Part shown: positions 32,848-41,050 of the stretch, piece after piece
Layout of the letters: each line of letters starts with the position of its first letter
Numbering within the stretch: position 1 is the stretch's first letter
Origin: Novosphingobium pokkalii
Lineage (GTDB): Bacteria > Pseudomonadota > Alphaproteobacteria > Sphingomonadales > Sphingomonadaceae
Length of the DNA: 48,163 bases
Direction: 5' to 3'
Assembly (NCBI RefSeq): GCF_014652855.1
Contig: NZ_BMZP01000006.1
Location: 99,617-147,779 of the forward strand
Made by a program: the position numbers and the translations under genes
Notes under the pieces: generated by a model
Seen by the model: the letters and a program-made list of their open reading frames with translations, nothing else
Database searches by the model: none
What the model was told of the DNA's origin: nothing

Positions 32848-33542
32848 ACCGCTTCGCGCGGTTCAGGGGATGGCGCCATGGCCGGTTCGTGCGGCGCCAG
32901 CGGCGTGGCGCGATGGCGATCGGGGCAGGCCGGGCCAACCTGGCGCGTCAGCCAGGCCATGACTTCGGCGCGGGCTTCTTCCTCGCCCTGCGACGCCCGC
33001 TCCACCGCGCGGCCCAGCGGCCCCATCACGATGTGCGCCAGCAACAGCCCATAGAGCGTGGTCAGCACCGACATGGCGATGGCGCCGATGAAGTTGCCGT
33101 GGGCGAGGCTTTCCACCTTGAGCTGGCTGAGCGCCACCAACGTGCCGGCCAGGCCGAACACCGGCGAAAGATCGGCCGCCTGAGCCAGGGTGCGCGCCGC
33201 CGCCGTGGCGCGGCGCAGGCGCGCGCGGCGCCAGGCCTCGTGCTGCTCCACCAGCCCGTCAAGCGAGCGGGTGCGCACCAGCGCGGTGGTGGCGGAATCG
33301 AACTCGCGATCGGCCAGGCGGCGCGGATTGGCGCGGATCACACCGTCGCGGCGGATCAGCGCCACTTCATGGGCGAGCTCGGCGCGCATCGCATCGGCAT
33401 TGAACGCCGGGCGCAGCAGCGCGGCCACCGCGCGCAGCGCCGTCCAGCTATCGCGCCAGCCGCAGCGCAGCACGGTGCCGAGCAGCGTACCGCCCACGAC
33501 GATCACCGCCGATTGACCATCCACCAGATGGGTTGCGTCCAT
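32844..33542 (-). CDS. MotA/TolQ/ExbB family proton-channel protein, 232 aa
   Basis: The N-terminus THLVDGQSAVIVVGGTLLGTV matches the second helix of MotA/PomA proteins, so the first helix appears to be missing. A cytoplasmic segment of about 100 residues follows, then the channel helices (SPVFGLAGTLVALSQL and IAMSVLTTLYGLLLAHIVMGPL) with the conserved Pro, Gly and Thr residues. The C-terminal tail is Pro-rich. It is divergent from flgB and coupled to the ExbD/MotB-like gene. A second, canonical MotA/MotB pair lies at 42066-43778. Confidence 0.85.
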   Translation of the reverse strand: MDATHLVDGQSAVIVVGGTLLGTVLRCGWRDSWTALRAVAALLRPAFNADAMRAELAHEVALIRRDGVIRANPRRLADREFDSATTALVRTRSLDGLVEQHEAWRRARLRRATAAARTLAQAADLSPVFGLAGTLVALSQLKVESLAHGNFIGAIAMSVLTTLYGLLLAHIVMGPLGRAVERASQGEEEARAEVMAWLTRQVGPACPDRHRATPLAPHEPAMAPSPEPREAV

Positions 33543-33579
33543 GCCATCCTGCTCTTTCGCGAAACCTTTGCGCCCAGAA

Positions 33580-33646
33580 CGGCAACACTCCCGGGGATTT
33601 CAGAGGCCGGCAGCGCGGCTTGCCGTCGTTCGGCAATGCTTTGCCG
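33580..33646. promoter_or_regulatory. candidate enhancer sites (CGGCAA/TTGCCG) upstream of flgB
   Basis: Half-sites CGGCAA (33580), TTGCCG (33620), CGGCAA (33631) and TTGCCG (33641) occur 56-122 bp upstream of the flgB -24 element. The last three are spaced 10-11 bp, one helical turn. This is where a sigma-54 activator of the FlbD/FleQ type should bind. The motif itself is my inference. Confidence 0.35.
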
Positions 33647-33701
33647 CGCGGTCCCTGCGGCGATCGCGCACTCCGCCCCGTTTCCGGGCAGAGCGCGCAC
33701 T

Positions 33702-33717
33702 TGGCACGCCCTTTGCT
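33702..33717 (+). promoter_or_regulatory. sigma-54 promoter for the flgB-motB operon
   Basis: TGGCACGCCCTTTGCT matches TGGCACG-N4-TTGCW exactly and ends 48 bp before the flgB start codon. Confidence 0.92.
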
Positions 33718-33765
33718 GAAGCCCTGGCATCGTTCGTCTGTCCAAGGAAAGCGAGAGCACCACCG

Positions 33766-34128
33766 ATGAGCCAGAGCGCATCATCCAACGGCCTGTTCGG
33801 CATCCATGGCGCCGCGCTGGAACTGCGCGCCACGCGCCTGGGGCTGCTGGCCTCCAACATCGCGAATGCCGCCACGCCCGGCTACAAGGCGCGCGACATC
33901 GATTTCGGCGCTGCGCTCAAGGCGCGCCTCAACGGCGCCAGCGAAAGCCAGGCGGAGGCCGGCGCCACGCTCTATCGCGTGCCGGTGATGCCCAGCCTGG
34001 ACGGCAACACCGTGGAAATGGCCACCGAACAGACCGCCTTTGCCGAGAATGCGGTGGGCTATTCCGCCACGCTGGAATTCATCAAGGGGCGCGTGGGCGA
34101 AGTGACCCGCGCGCTGAAGGGTGACTGA
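33766..34128 (+). CDS. flgB: flagellar proximal rod protein FlgB
   Basis: FlgB builds the proximal rod of the basal body. The N-terminal rod/hook motif LLASNIANAATPGYKARDIDF and the C-terminal helix SATLEFIKGRVGEVTRALKG are intact, and the 120-aa length is normal. AAGGAAAG precedes the ATG. It leads a 13-gene operon running without large gaps to motB and lies just behind a perfect sigma-54 promoter. Confidence 0.95.
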   Translation: MSQSASSNGLFGIHGAALELRATRLGLLASNIANAATPGYKARDIDFGAALKARLNGASESQAEAGATLYRVPVMPSLDGNTVEMATEQTAFAENAVGYSATLEFIKGRVGEVTRALKGD

Positions 34129-34130
34129 CC

Positions 34131-34547
34131 ATGGCAGGCCCCGGCACCACCCCGCTCACCCTGTTCGGCGTCACCGGCCGCGCCATGTCGGCGCAACTGG
34201 TGCGGATGAACGCCGCCGCTTCCAACCTGGCCAATGCCGGCAACGTCGCCAGCAGCGACGCGCAGGCCTATCGCCCGCTGCGCCCGGTCTTCGCCGAAGA
34301 GCTGGACGCGCGCAGCGGCCTTTCCACCGTCAAGGTCCAGGGCGTCTACCGCACCGATACCAGCGCGGTACGCACCCACGATCCCGACAATCCGCTGGCC
34401 GATGCCAACGGCGATGTCTGGGCCGCCCCGGTCGATGAAAACGCCGAGATGGTCGAGATGATGGAAGCCAGCCGCCAATACCAGAACGTGGTGGAAGCGA
34501 TGCAGACCGCCAAGCAACTGATGCTCGATACGATGAGGATGAAGTAA
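34131..34547 (+). CDS. flgC: flagellar proximal rod protein FlgC
   Basis: The second proximal rod protein. AAASNLANAGNVASSDAQAYRP is the N-terminal rod motif, followed by the core VKVQGVYRTDTSAVRTHDPDNP and the C-terminal helix NAEMVEMMEASRQYQNVVEA. At 138 aa it is complete. It starts 2 bp after the flgB stop. Confidence 0.95.
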   Translation: MAGPGTTPLTLFGVTGRAMSAQLVRMNAAASNLANAGNVASSDAQAYRPLRPVFAEELDARSGLSTVKVQGVYRTDTSAVRTHDPDNPLADANGDVWAAPVDENAEMVEMMEASRQYQNVVEAMQTAKQLMLDTMRMK

Positions 34548-34548
34548 C

Positions 34549-34956
34549 ATGACCACAGTGACTTCCACGACCACGACGGGCACGACCACGACGGCATCGT
34601 CGGGCAGTTCATCCGGCACCACCAAGAGCGGCTGGGCCAGCCTGGGCGCCACCGATTTCCTCAAGATGCTGACTGCGCAGTTGCAGAACCAGGACCCCAC
34701 CTCGCCGATGGACAACACCCAGATGGTGGCCCAGTTGGCGCAGTTCTCGGCGCTGTCGAATTCGTCGGAAACCAACACGACGCTCGGCACGATTGCCGAC
34801 AAGCTGGACCAGCTCAACAGCGCCTCGGCATCGAACAGCGACATCGCCGCCACGCTCAAGACCATTTCGCAGCAACTGGCCGCGATCAGTGCGGCACAGG
34901 GCGCCGCCAGCACCACCACCACCGCTGCCACCACTGCCGCCACGACGGCGGCCTGA
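34549..34956 (+). CDS. flgD: hook-capping scaffold FlgD (short form), 135 aa
   Basis: FlgD caps the growing hook so that FlgE subunits fold in place. The conserved scaffold motif FLKMLTAQLQNQDPTSPMDN followed by QMVAQLAQFS is present. The N-terminus and the C-terminal tail are Thr/Ser/Ala-rich, and the gene stops shortly after a coiled segment (LKTISQQLAAIS). The FLN/Tudor-like domains that give enteric FlgD about 230 residues are absent. It starts one base after flgC and is followed by flgE. Confidence 0.93.
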   Translation: MTTVTSTTTTGTTTTASSGSSSGTTKSGWASLGATDFLKMLTAQLQNQDPTSPMDNTQMVAQLAQFSALSNSSETNTTLGTIADKLDQLNSASASNSDIAATLKTISQQLAAISAAQGAASTTTTAATTAATTAA

Positions 34957-34990
34957 TCCCTCCCCTCCCCAACCGACAGGACAGCACACC

Positions 34991-35803
34991 ATGTCGTTCT
35001 ACACTTCGCTCAACGGCATCAAGAATGCGCAGACCGATCTCAACGTGGTCAGCAACAACATCGCCAACTCGGAAACCAACGGCTTCAAGAAAAGCACCGT
35101 GAGCTTTGCCGACGTGGTCGCCGGCACGGCCTTCACCAACCCGCGCCTGATCGAGGGGATCGGCGCCAAGGTCGAGGCGATCACCCAGAACTTCAAGCAG
35201 GGCGCGCTCGATTCCACCGGCTCCTCGCTTGATCTGGCGATCAGCGGCGACGGGTTCTTCACCGTGGTTTCGCCCACCACCGGGCAGACGATGTACACCC
35301 GCAACGGCGCGTTCCAGATGGATTCGGGCGGGTACATCACCGATGCCCAGGGCAACCGGGTGCAGATGTATCCCACCGACGCGACCGGTACACCCACCAG
35401 CACCACGCAGCAGGATACGCTGGTGCCGATCACCAATGCCGCCGGTTCGGAATTCGCCGGCTTGACCGTGGCCGAAAACGGCAATGTCGCGGCGAGCTAT
35501 GCCGATGGTTCCAACACGATCATCGGCAAGCTGGGGCTGGCCACGTTCCTCAACGCGCAAGGCCTGCGCCAGCAGGGTTCGGCCGACTGGACCGCCACCA
35601 ACCTTTCCGGCCCGGCCAATTATGGCGAACCCACCAATGGCCAGTATGGCAAGCTGATGTCGGGCTATCTCGAACGCTCGAACGTGGAAGTGTCGGACGA
35701 GCTGGTCGGCCTGATCGTGGCCCAGCGCGCCTACCAGGCCAATGCCAAGGCGATCGACACCGCCACGCAGGCCACCCAGGCCATCCTCAACCTGCGCAGC
35801 TAA
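34991..35803 (+). CDS. flgE: flagellar hook protein FlgE (short form), 270 aa
   Basis: FlgE polymerises into the hook. The N-terminal motif SNNIANSETNGFKKSTVSFAD, the central SLDLAISGDGFFTVVSPTTGQ and the C-terminal SNVEVSDELVGLIVAQRAYQANAK are the standard rod/hook core (D0/D1). Position after flgD and the NGFKKS sequence favour FlgE over FlgF/FlgG. At 270 residues it is far shorter than the usual 400 or more, so the outer D2/D3 domains appear to be missing or minimal. A genuine full-length FlgE elsewhere cannot be excluded. Confidence 0.85.
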   Translation: MSFYTSLNGIKNAQTDLNVVSNNIANSETNGFKKSTVSFADVVAGTAFTNPRLIEGIGAKVEAITQNFKQGALDSTGSSLDLAISGDGFFTVVSPTTGQTMYTRNGAFQMDSGGYITDAQGNRVQMYPTDATGTPTSTTQQDTLVPITNAAGSEFAGLTVAENGNVAASYADGSNTIIGKLGLATFLNAQGLRQQGSADWTATNLSGPANYGEPTNGQYGKLMSGYLERSNVEVSDELVGLIVAQRAYQANAKAIDTATQATQAILNLRS

Positions 35804-35825
35804 GGCCACAAGGGGGTAACCGGCC

Positions 35826-36581
35826 ATGGACCGGCTGATCTACACCGCCTATTCCGGCATGACCGGATCGATGGTGCGCCAGCGCGTGATCGCCAGCAAC
35901 ATGGCCAACGCGCAGACCATCGGCTTTCGCCAGGAAATGCTCAGCGCCACGCCGATCACGCTGAAAGGCCCCAGCCTGGAAGCGCGCGCGATGACCGAGG
36001 GCTATGTCCAGGGCGCCAGCATGAAGCAGGGCACCACCATCGCCACCAACAACCCGCTCGACGTGGCGTTGAGCGGCGACACCATGCTGACGGTGCAGGC
36101 GGCGGACGGCAGCGAGGCCTATACCCGGCGCGGCGATCTGGCGGTCACGGCCGATGGCGTGCTGCAAAACGGCGATGGCCTGCCGGTGATCGGCGATGGG
36201 GGGCCGATCACCGTGCCCACCGGCACGATCGTGACGATCGCGCCCGATGGCAGCGTGCTGGCCGGCGATCCGCAGAACCCGTCCACCCCGCCCCAGGCCG
36301 TGGCCCGGATCAAGCTGGTCTCCACCGCCGGCAGCCAGGTGGGCAAGGGGCTGGATGGCCTGTTCCACGTGGCCGGACCGAACAACACCCCCGGCACCCT
36401 GCCGCAGGATGAGGAAGCCCGCCTCACCCCCGGCGCGCTGGAGCAGTCCAACGTCGATCCCACGCAAGTGCTGGTGGAGATGGTGGAGGCCCAGCGCCTG
36501 TTCGACATGCGCACCAAGGTCGCCTCCACCGCGCGTGAGGTGGACGAGAAATCCGCCAGCCTGATGCGCCTCAACACCTAA
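35826..36581 (+). CDS. flgF: flagellar distal rod protein FlgF
   Basis: FlgF lies between the proximal and distal rod. YSGMTGSMVRQRVIASNMAN and NPLDVALSGDTMLTVQA are the family blocks, and the C-terminal half ends with LEQSNVDPTQVLVEMVEAQR. At 251 aa it has normal length. It sits between flgE and flgG with gaps of about 22 bp. Confidence 0.94.
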   Translation: MDRLIYTAYSGMTGSMVRQRVIASNMANAQTIGFRQEMLSATPITLKGPSLEARAMTEGYVQGASMKQGTTIATNNPLDVALSGDTMLTVQAADGSEAYTRRGDLAVTADGVLQNGDGLPVIGDGGPITVPTGTIVTIAPDGSVLAGDPQNPSTPPQAVARIKLVSTAGSQVGKGLDGLFHVAGPNNTPGTLPQDEEARLTPGALEQSNVDPTQVLVEMVEAQRLFDMRTKVASTAREVDEKSASLMRLNT

Positions 36582-36605
36582 GCCAAGATCGAGAGAGGAC
36601 CGTCC

Positions 36606-37394
36606 ATGCCCAGTTCCGCCCTGCACGTTGCCCGCACCGGCCTGGAAGCCCAGGACACGCGGATGCGCGTGATCGCCAACAACCTGGCGAACGTCAGCAC
36701 CACCGGCTTCAAGCGCGATCGCGCCAATTTCGCCACGCTGGCCTATCAGGACACGCGCGTCGCCGGGCAGCAATCGTCCAACGAAACGGCCTATGCCACC
36801 GGGCTCAACCTGGGCACCGGGGTTTCGCTGCAAGGCACCGCGCGCATGGAAAGCCAGGGTCAGTTGCAAAGCACCGGCAACGCGCTCGACCTGGCGCTGG
36901 ATGGCGACGGGTTCTTCCAGGTGACCCTGCCCGGCGGCCAGCTCGCCTATACCCGCGCCGGCAATTTCAGCCGTTCGGCCGAAGGTACGCTCGTCACCTC
37001 GCAGGGCTATGCCCTGCAACCGGCGGTCACCGTTCCCGAGGGGGCCAGCGCCATCACCGTGGCGCAGGACGGGACCGTGACCGCCACCTTGCCCGGCGCC
37101 AACGAGGCGACGACGCTGGGCCAGATCACCGTGGCCAGCTTTGCCAATCCGCAGGGCCTGAAAGCCATCGGCGACAACTTCCTGGTGGAAACCGGCGCCA
37201 GCGGCGCGGCGCAAGTGGGCAATGCCGGCGACGCTGGGCGCGGCCATATCCAGCAGGGCTATCTCGAAGCCTCCAACGTCAACGTGGTGGAAGAGCTGGT
37301 CGACATGATCGAGTGCCAGCGCGCCTACGAGATCAATTCCAAGATGATCTCGGCGATCGACGAGATGCTCAAGAACGCCAACCAGACGCTGTAA
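36606..37394 (+). CDS. flgG: flagellar distal rod protein FlgG
   Basis: FlgG forms the distal rod that passes through the P- and L-rings. The N-terminal block ARTGLEAQDTRMRVIANNLA, the middle ALDLALDGDGFFQVTLPGGQ and the C-terminal YLEASNVNVVEELVDMIECQ are characteristic. At 262 aa it is complete. AGAGAGGA precedes the ATG. Confidence 0.95.
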   Translation: MPSSALHVARTGLEAQDTRMRVIANNLANVSTTGFKRDRANFATLAYQDTRVAGQQSSNETAYATGLNLGTGVSLQGTARMESQGQLQSTGNALDLALDGDGFFQVTLPGGQLAYTRAGNFSRSAEGTLVTSQGYALQPAVTVPEGASAITVAQDGTVTATLPGANEATTLGQITVASFANPQGLKAIGDNFLVETGASGAAQVGNAGDAGRGHIQQGYLEASNVNVVEELVDMIECQRAYEINSKMISAIDEMLKNANQTL

Positions 37395-37415
37395 GGCGGG
37401 AAAGCGCGCGACCCC

Positions 37416-38174
37416 ATGGATTCCCCGTTCGACTCCCTCTTCGACAAGGCGCTGCGGGCCGAGCGGCTGCGCGGCCATTGCCCGCGCCCGGGGCTGGGCC
37501 TGAAACTGCTGGCCGTGCTGGCCGTGCCCGCGCTGATCACCGCCGGGCTGCTGATGGCAGCGCCGCCAGCCAAGGCGCGCAATCGCCCGGCCACCGGCTA
37601 CGAACCATCGCTGCCCGGCGCAGGCGCGGCCAAGCCGGCCGACGGCAGCATCCTCAACCTCGCCAACGGCTATGCCGGCCTTGTGGAGGGCGCACGCGCC
37701 CATGCCGTGGGCGACAGCCTGGTGATCGTGCTGGCCGAACAGCTCACCACCTCGAAATCGGCGGCGAGCAAGACGGCCAAGTCTTCCTCGTTCACGTTCA
37801 CCCCGCCCAACAAGGGCCCGCTCTCGATCCTGTCGCAGAACGGCATCAACAATTCGGGCGCCAGCGCCTTTTCCGGCAAGGGGGATGCATCGCAGTCCAG
37901 CTCGCTGGGGGGTGAAGTGTCCGTCACGATTGCCGAAGTGCGCCCCAACGGCACCGTGCTGGTCAAAGGCGAAAAGCGCCTGACGCTGAGCCAGGGGCAG
38001 GAATGGGTGCAGCTATCGGGCATCGTGCGGCTGGCCGATATCGACACGACCAACCGCGTCCAGTCCGGCCAGGTGGCCGATGCGCGGATCACCTATGCCG
38101 GCAACGGCGATGTCAGCCGCGCCGCCCGCCAGGGCTGGCTGACCAAGTTCTTCAATCTCGTCAGCCCTTTCTAG
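37416..38174 (+). CDS. flgH: flagellar L-ring protein FlgH without lipobox, 252 aa
   Basis: FlgH forms the outer-membrane L-ring. Family blocks HAVGDSLVIVLAEQLTTSKSA and RPNGTVLVKGEKRLTLSQGQ, plus the C-terminal GWLTKFFNLVSPF, are intact. Canonical FlgH is a lipoprotein, but the hydrophobic export segment here (LLAVLAVPALITAGLLMAA) has no following Cys, so the lipid anchor seems absent. It has a long N-terminal extension before the signal. It is followed after 9 bp by flgI. Confidence 0.92.
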   Translation: MDSPFDSLFDKALRAERLRGHCPRPGLGLKLLAVLAVPALITAGLLMAAPPAKARNRPATGYEPSLPGAGAAKPADGSILNLANGYAGLVEGARAHAVGDSLVIVLAEQLTTSKSAASKTAKSSSFTFTPPNKGPLSILSQNGINNSGASAFSGKGDASQSSSLGGEVSVTIAEVRPNGTVLVKGEKRLTLSQGQEWVQLSGIVRLADIDTTNRVQSGQVADARITYAGNGDVSRAARQGWLTKFFNLVSPF

Positions 38175-38183
38175 GCCTTGCCC

Positions 38184-39380
38184 ATGATCACCGCTTTTCC
38201 CTTCGCTGCCGATCTCGCGGCTGCCGCGCTGGCCGGCCTGGCCCTGCGGCCGCTGTTGCGCCGCCGCATCCTGCGCCCTGGCCCGATGCTGCTGGTGCTG
38301 GCCGCCGCCATGGCCGCCTTGCCCATGCTGGCCGGGGCCGCCCATGCCGAGCGCGTGCGCGATCTCGGCGAGTTCCAGGGCGTGCGCTCCAACCAGCTTA
38401 CCGGCTATGGCATCGTGGTGGGCCTGGCCGGCACGGGTGACGACAACCTGGAATACCTGACCCAGGCGATGCGTGGCGTATCCGGGCGGCTGGGCGTCCA
38501 ATTACCCGCCGGCGTGGCGCCGGGCCTCAAGAACGCCGCCGCCGTGATGATCACCGCCGATCTGCCCGCCTTCGCCAAGCCTGGCCAGCGCATCGACGTG
38601 ACGGTTTCGACCATCGGCAAGGCCAAGTCGCTGCGCGGTGGGGCGCTCGTGCTCGCGCCGCTCTATGGTGCCGACGGGCAGATCTATGCCATGGCGCAGG
38701 GCAACCTGGCCGTCGGGGGCCTGGGCATCACCGCCAAGGACGGGTCGCAACTGACGGTCAACGTGCCCACCGTGGGCCGCATTGCGGAAGGCGCCAGCGT
38801 GGAGCGCGCGGTCAACACCGGGTTCGACAGCGCCGACGTGCTGCGCTGGAACCTGTTCGACGCCGATTTCCTCAATGCCGCGCGCGTGCGCGACGCGATC
38901 AACACCAAGATCCCCGGCACCGCCAGCGTGGAGGACGGCGTGACCCTGGCGCTGCGCCTGCCCAGCGGCGCCGACGCGCGCGCCAGCACCATGGCCGCGA
39001 TCGAGGCGATCGAAGTGAGCCCGGCCGAAGCGGCCGCCAAGGTGATCGTCAACAGCCGTACCGGCACCGTAGTGATCAACAGCGCGGTGCGCCTGTCGCC
39101 CGCGGCGATCAGCCACGGCAAGCTGGTGGTGAAGATCGACGAGAAGCCGCGCGTGTCGCAGCCCGGTCCGTTCTCCGGCGGGCAGACCGCCGTGGTGCCC
39201 AACAGCCAGATCAGCGTGACCGAGGAAGGCAACCACGTGGCTCTGTTCAAGCCCGGTGCCTCGCTCTCTTCGCTGGTCAATGCCCTTAACAAATTGGGCG
39301 TTTCGCCGTCCGATCTGGTGGCGATCCTCGAAGCGCTCAAGCAAGCCGGTGCCCTCAAGGCCGAAATGGTGGTGATCTGA
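38184..39380 (+). CDS. flgI: flagellar P-ring protein FlgI
   Basis: FlgI makes the periplasmic P-ring around the rod, assembled with FlgA's help. The sequence RVRDLGEFQGVRSNQLTGYG starts the mature protein and GLVVGLAGTGD-like (GIVVGLAGTGDD) follows. VNSRTGTVVINSAVRLSP and the C-terminal SLVNALNKLGVSPSDLVAIL are typical. The signal region is unusually long: a first hydrophobic stretch, an Arg cluster, then MLLVLAAAMAALPMLAGAAHA. The real start could therefore be the ATG near 38286. The stop overlaps the flgJ start. Confidence 0.94.
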   Translation: MITAFPFAADLAAAALAGLALRPLLRRRILRPGPMLLVLAAAMAALPMLAGAAHAERVRDLGEFQGVRSNQLTGYGIVVGLAGTGDDNLEYLTQAMRGVSGRLGVQLPAGVAPGLKNAAAVMITADLPAFAKPGQRIDVTVSTIGKAKSLRGGALVLAPLYGADGQIYAMAQGNLAVGGLGITAKDGSQLTVNVPTVGRIAEGASVERAVNTGFDSADVLRWNLFDADFLNAARVRDAINTKIPGTASVEDGVTLALRLPSGADARASTMAAIEAIEVSPAEAAAKVIVNSRTGTVVINSAVRLSPAAISHGKLVVKIDEKPRVSQPGPFSGGQTAVVPNSQISVTEEGNHVALFKPGASLSSLVNALNKLGVSPSDLVAILEALKQAGALKAEMVVI

Positions 39381-39700
39381 TGACTGCGCAATCGCTCAAT
39401 TCCGCCGCCGTTTCCGGCACTTCGGCCACAACGGCCATTCCCGACCGCGCCGCGCTGCGCAAGGCTGCGCAAGGGTTCGAGGCCATGTTCCTGCGCCAGA
39501 TGCTGAGCCAGGCACGCAACACCAACCTGGGTGGAGACGACCTGTTCGGCAAGAAGCAGGACGATACCTTTACCCAGATGCGTGACGAACGCTTTGCCGA
39601 AATCGCCGCGCAATCGGGCGCGCTTGGCCTGGCCACCCGGCTGGAAAGCCAGTTGGCCAAGGCCGCCGGCAGCGCCGCCACGCCGGCCAAGGGAGCCTGA
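39380..39700 (+). CDS. flgJ: rod-binding protein FlgJ (N-terminal domain only), 106 aa
   Basis: The rod-binding motif is clear: AAQGFEAMFLRQMLSQARNT, then FTQMRDERFAEIAAQSGALG. Enteric FlgJ carries a C-terminal muramidase. Here the gene ends after the rod-scaffold domain, as in many alphaproteobacteria, so wall lysis needs a separate enzyme such as the Slt protein at 29800-30774. Its ATG overlaps the flgI stop (TGATG). Confidence 0.92.
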   Translation: MTAQSLNSAAVSGTSATTAIPDRAALRKAAQGFEAMFLRQMLSQARNTNLGGDDLFGKKQDDTFTQMRDERFAEIAAQSGALGLATRLESQLAKAAGSAATPAKGA

Positions 39701-39705
39701 CCGCC

Positions 39706-41043
39706 ATGGCCTCCGATCTTCTCTCGATCGCCCGCAGCGCCACCCGCGCCGCGCGCATCCAACTCGACGTGACGGCGCAGAACATCGCCAACGCCGGCAC
39801 CGAAGGCTATGTCCGCCGCTCGGTCGGCACCGAAGAGGTGATGACCCCCGGCTATGTCGCCAACAATCGCGACGTGTCGCTTTCGGGCGTGCGCGTCACC
39901 GGCGTGCTGCGCAATGCCGATGCCTTCCGCCAGGCCGAAGTGCGCCGCACCGCCGCCGATACCGCGCGGGTCGATACCGAAGTCGGCGGCCTGGAAGATG
40001 TTCAGGCCGCGCTGGAGGATCCCGGCATCTATGCGGCGATCACCGGCTTTGAAACCTCGCTCACCCAGCTTGCGCAAAGCCCCACCGATACCCCGTTGCG
40101 CGCGGCGGTCATCGCCGCGGCGCAGACCATGACCAACAGCTTCAACATCGCGTCGAACCAGCTCGATGCCGTGGCCCAGGGCCAGCAGAGCGGCGCGACC
40201 GATGGCGTTTCGCAGGTCAACACGCTGTCGGCCGAACTGGCCAAGGTGAACGCCCGCCTGTCGCGCATGGCCGATGCCAGCAGCGACCGCAGCGGCTTGA
40301 TGGACCAGCGCGATCTCCTGCTGCAAAAGCTTGCAGGCTATGCCGACATTGCCACCAGCTTTGCCAGCGACGGCACGGTAGATGTGACGCTGGGCGGCAC
40401 GTCGGGCGCCCCGCTGGTCACCGGCGGCACCGCGCAGACCCTGGCGATGACCACGGCCAGCGACGGGACGATCAGTTTCGACGTGGCCGGTGGCGCCGTC
40501 ACGCTGTCGGCCGGCACGCTCTCCGGGCAGCAGCAGGTGCTGGCCCGCGTGGCCGATGTCCACAGCCAGCTCGACGATCTGGCCAGCACCGTGATCACCA
40601 CGGTCAACACTGCTCAGGGCAACGGCACCGCGCTCGATGGCAGTGCCGGCGCGGCGCTGCTTTCGGGCACCGGCGCGGGAGACATTGCGCTGGCCACCAC
40701 CGATGGCGCGGCCATTGCCACGGCCGCTTCGGGCGCGGCGTCAGGCAGCCGCGATACCACCAACCTCACCGCCTTGCGCGAAGCGCTGACCAGCGCCGAT
40801 CCGGCCGGCACGATGGACGACCTGCTCTATCAGGTTTCGGCCACGGTCCAGGCGCGCACCACCACGCGCGATGCGCTGAAAACCATTTCCGATGCCGCCA
40901 AGACCGCGCTTTCCGCCCAGGCGGGCGTCGATCTCGACACCGAAGCCATCAACCTGACCCGGTTCCAGCAGGCGTTCCAGGCCTCTGGCCGGGTCATGCA
41001 GGTTGCCAGCAACCTGTTCGACACCATCCTAGCCATCAAGTAG
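39706..41043 (+). CDS. flgK: hook-filament junction protein FlgK (HAP1)
   Basis: FlgK joins hook and filament. The N-terminal motif TAQNIANAGTEGYVRRSVGTEE and the C-terminal GVDLDTEAINLTRFQQAFQA with VMQVASNLFDTILAI are hallmarks. The middle is Ala/Thr-rich. At 445 aa it is shorter than enteric FlgK (about 550), mostly in the variable central domains. It depends on an FlgN-type chaperone for export. Confidence 0.94.
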   Translation: MASDLLSIARSATRAARIQLDVTAQNIANAGTEGYVRRSVGTEEVMTPGYVANNRDVSLSGVRVTGVLRNADAFRQAEVRRTAADTARVDTEVGGLEDVQAALEDPGIYAAITGFETSLTQLAQSPTDTPLRAAVIAAAQTMTNSFNIASNQLDAVAQGQQSGATDGVSQVNTLSAELAKVNARLSRMADASSDRSGLMDQRDLLLQKLAGYADIATSFASDGTVDVTLGGTSGAPLVTGGTAQTLAMTTASDGTISFDVAGGAVTLSAGTLSGQQQVLARVADVHSQLDDLASTVITTVNTAQGNGTALDGSAGAALLSGTGAGDIALATTDGAAIATAASGAASGSRDTTNLTALREALTSADPAGTMDDLLYQVSATVQARTTTRDALKTISDAAKTALSAQAGVDLDTEAINLTRFQQAFQASGRVMQVASNLFDTILAIK

Positions 41044-41050
41044 GCCGCCC

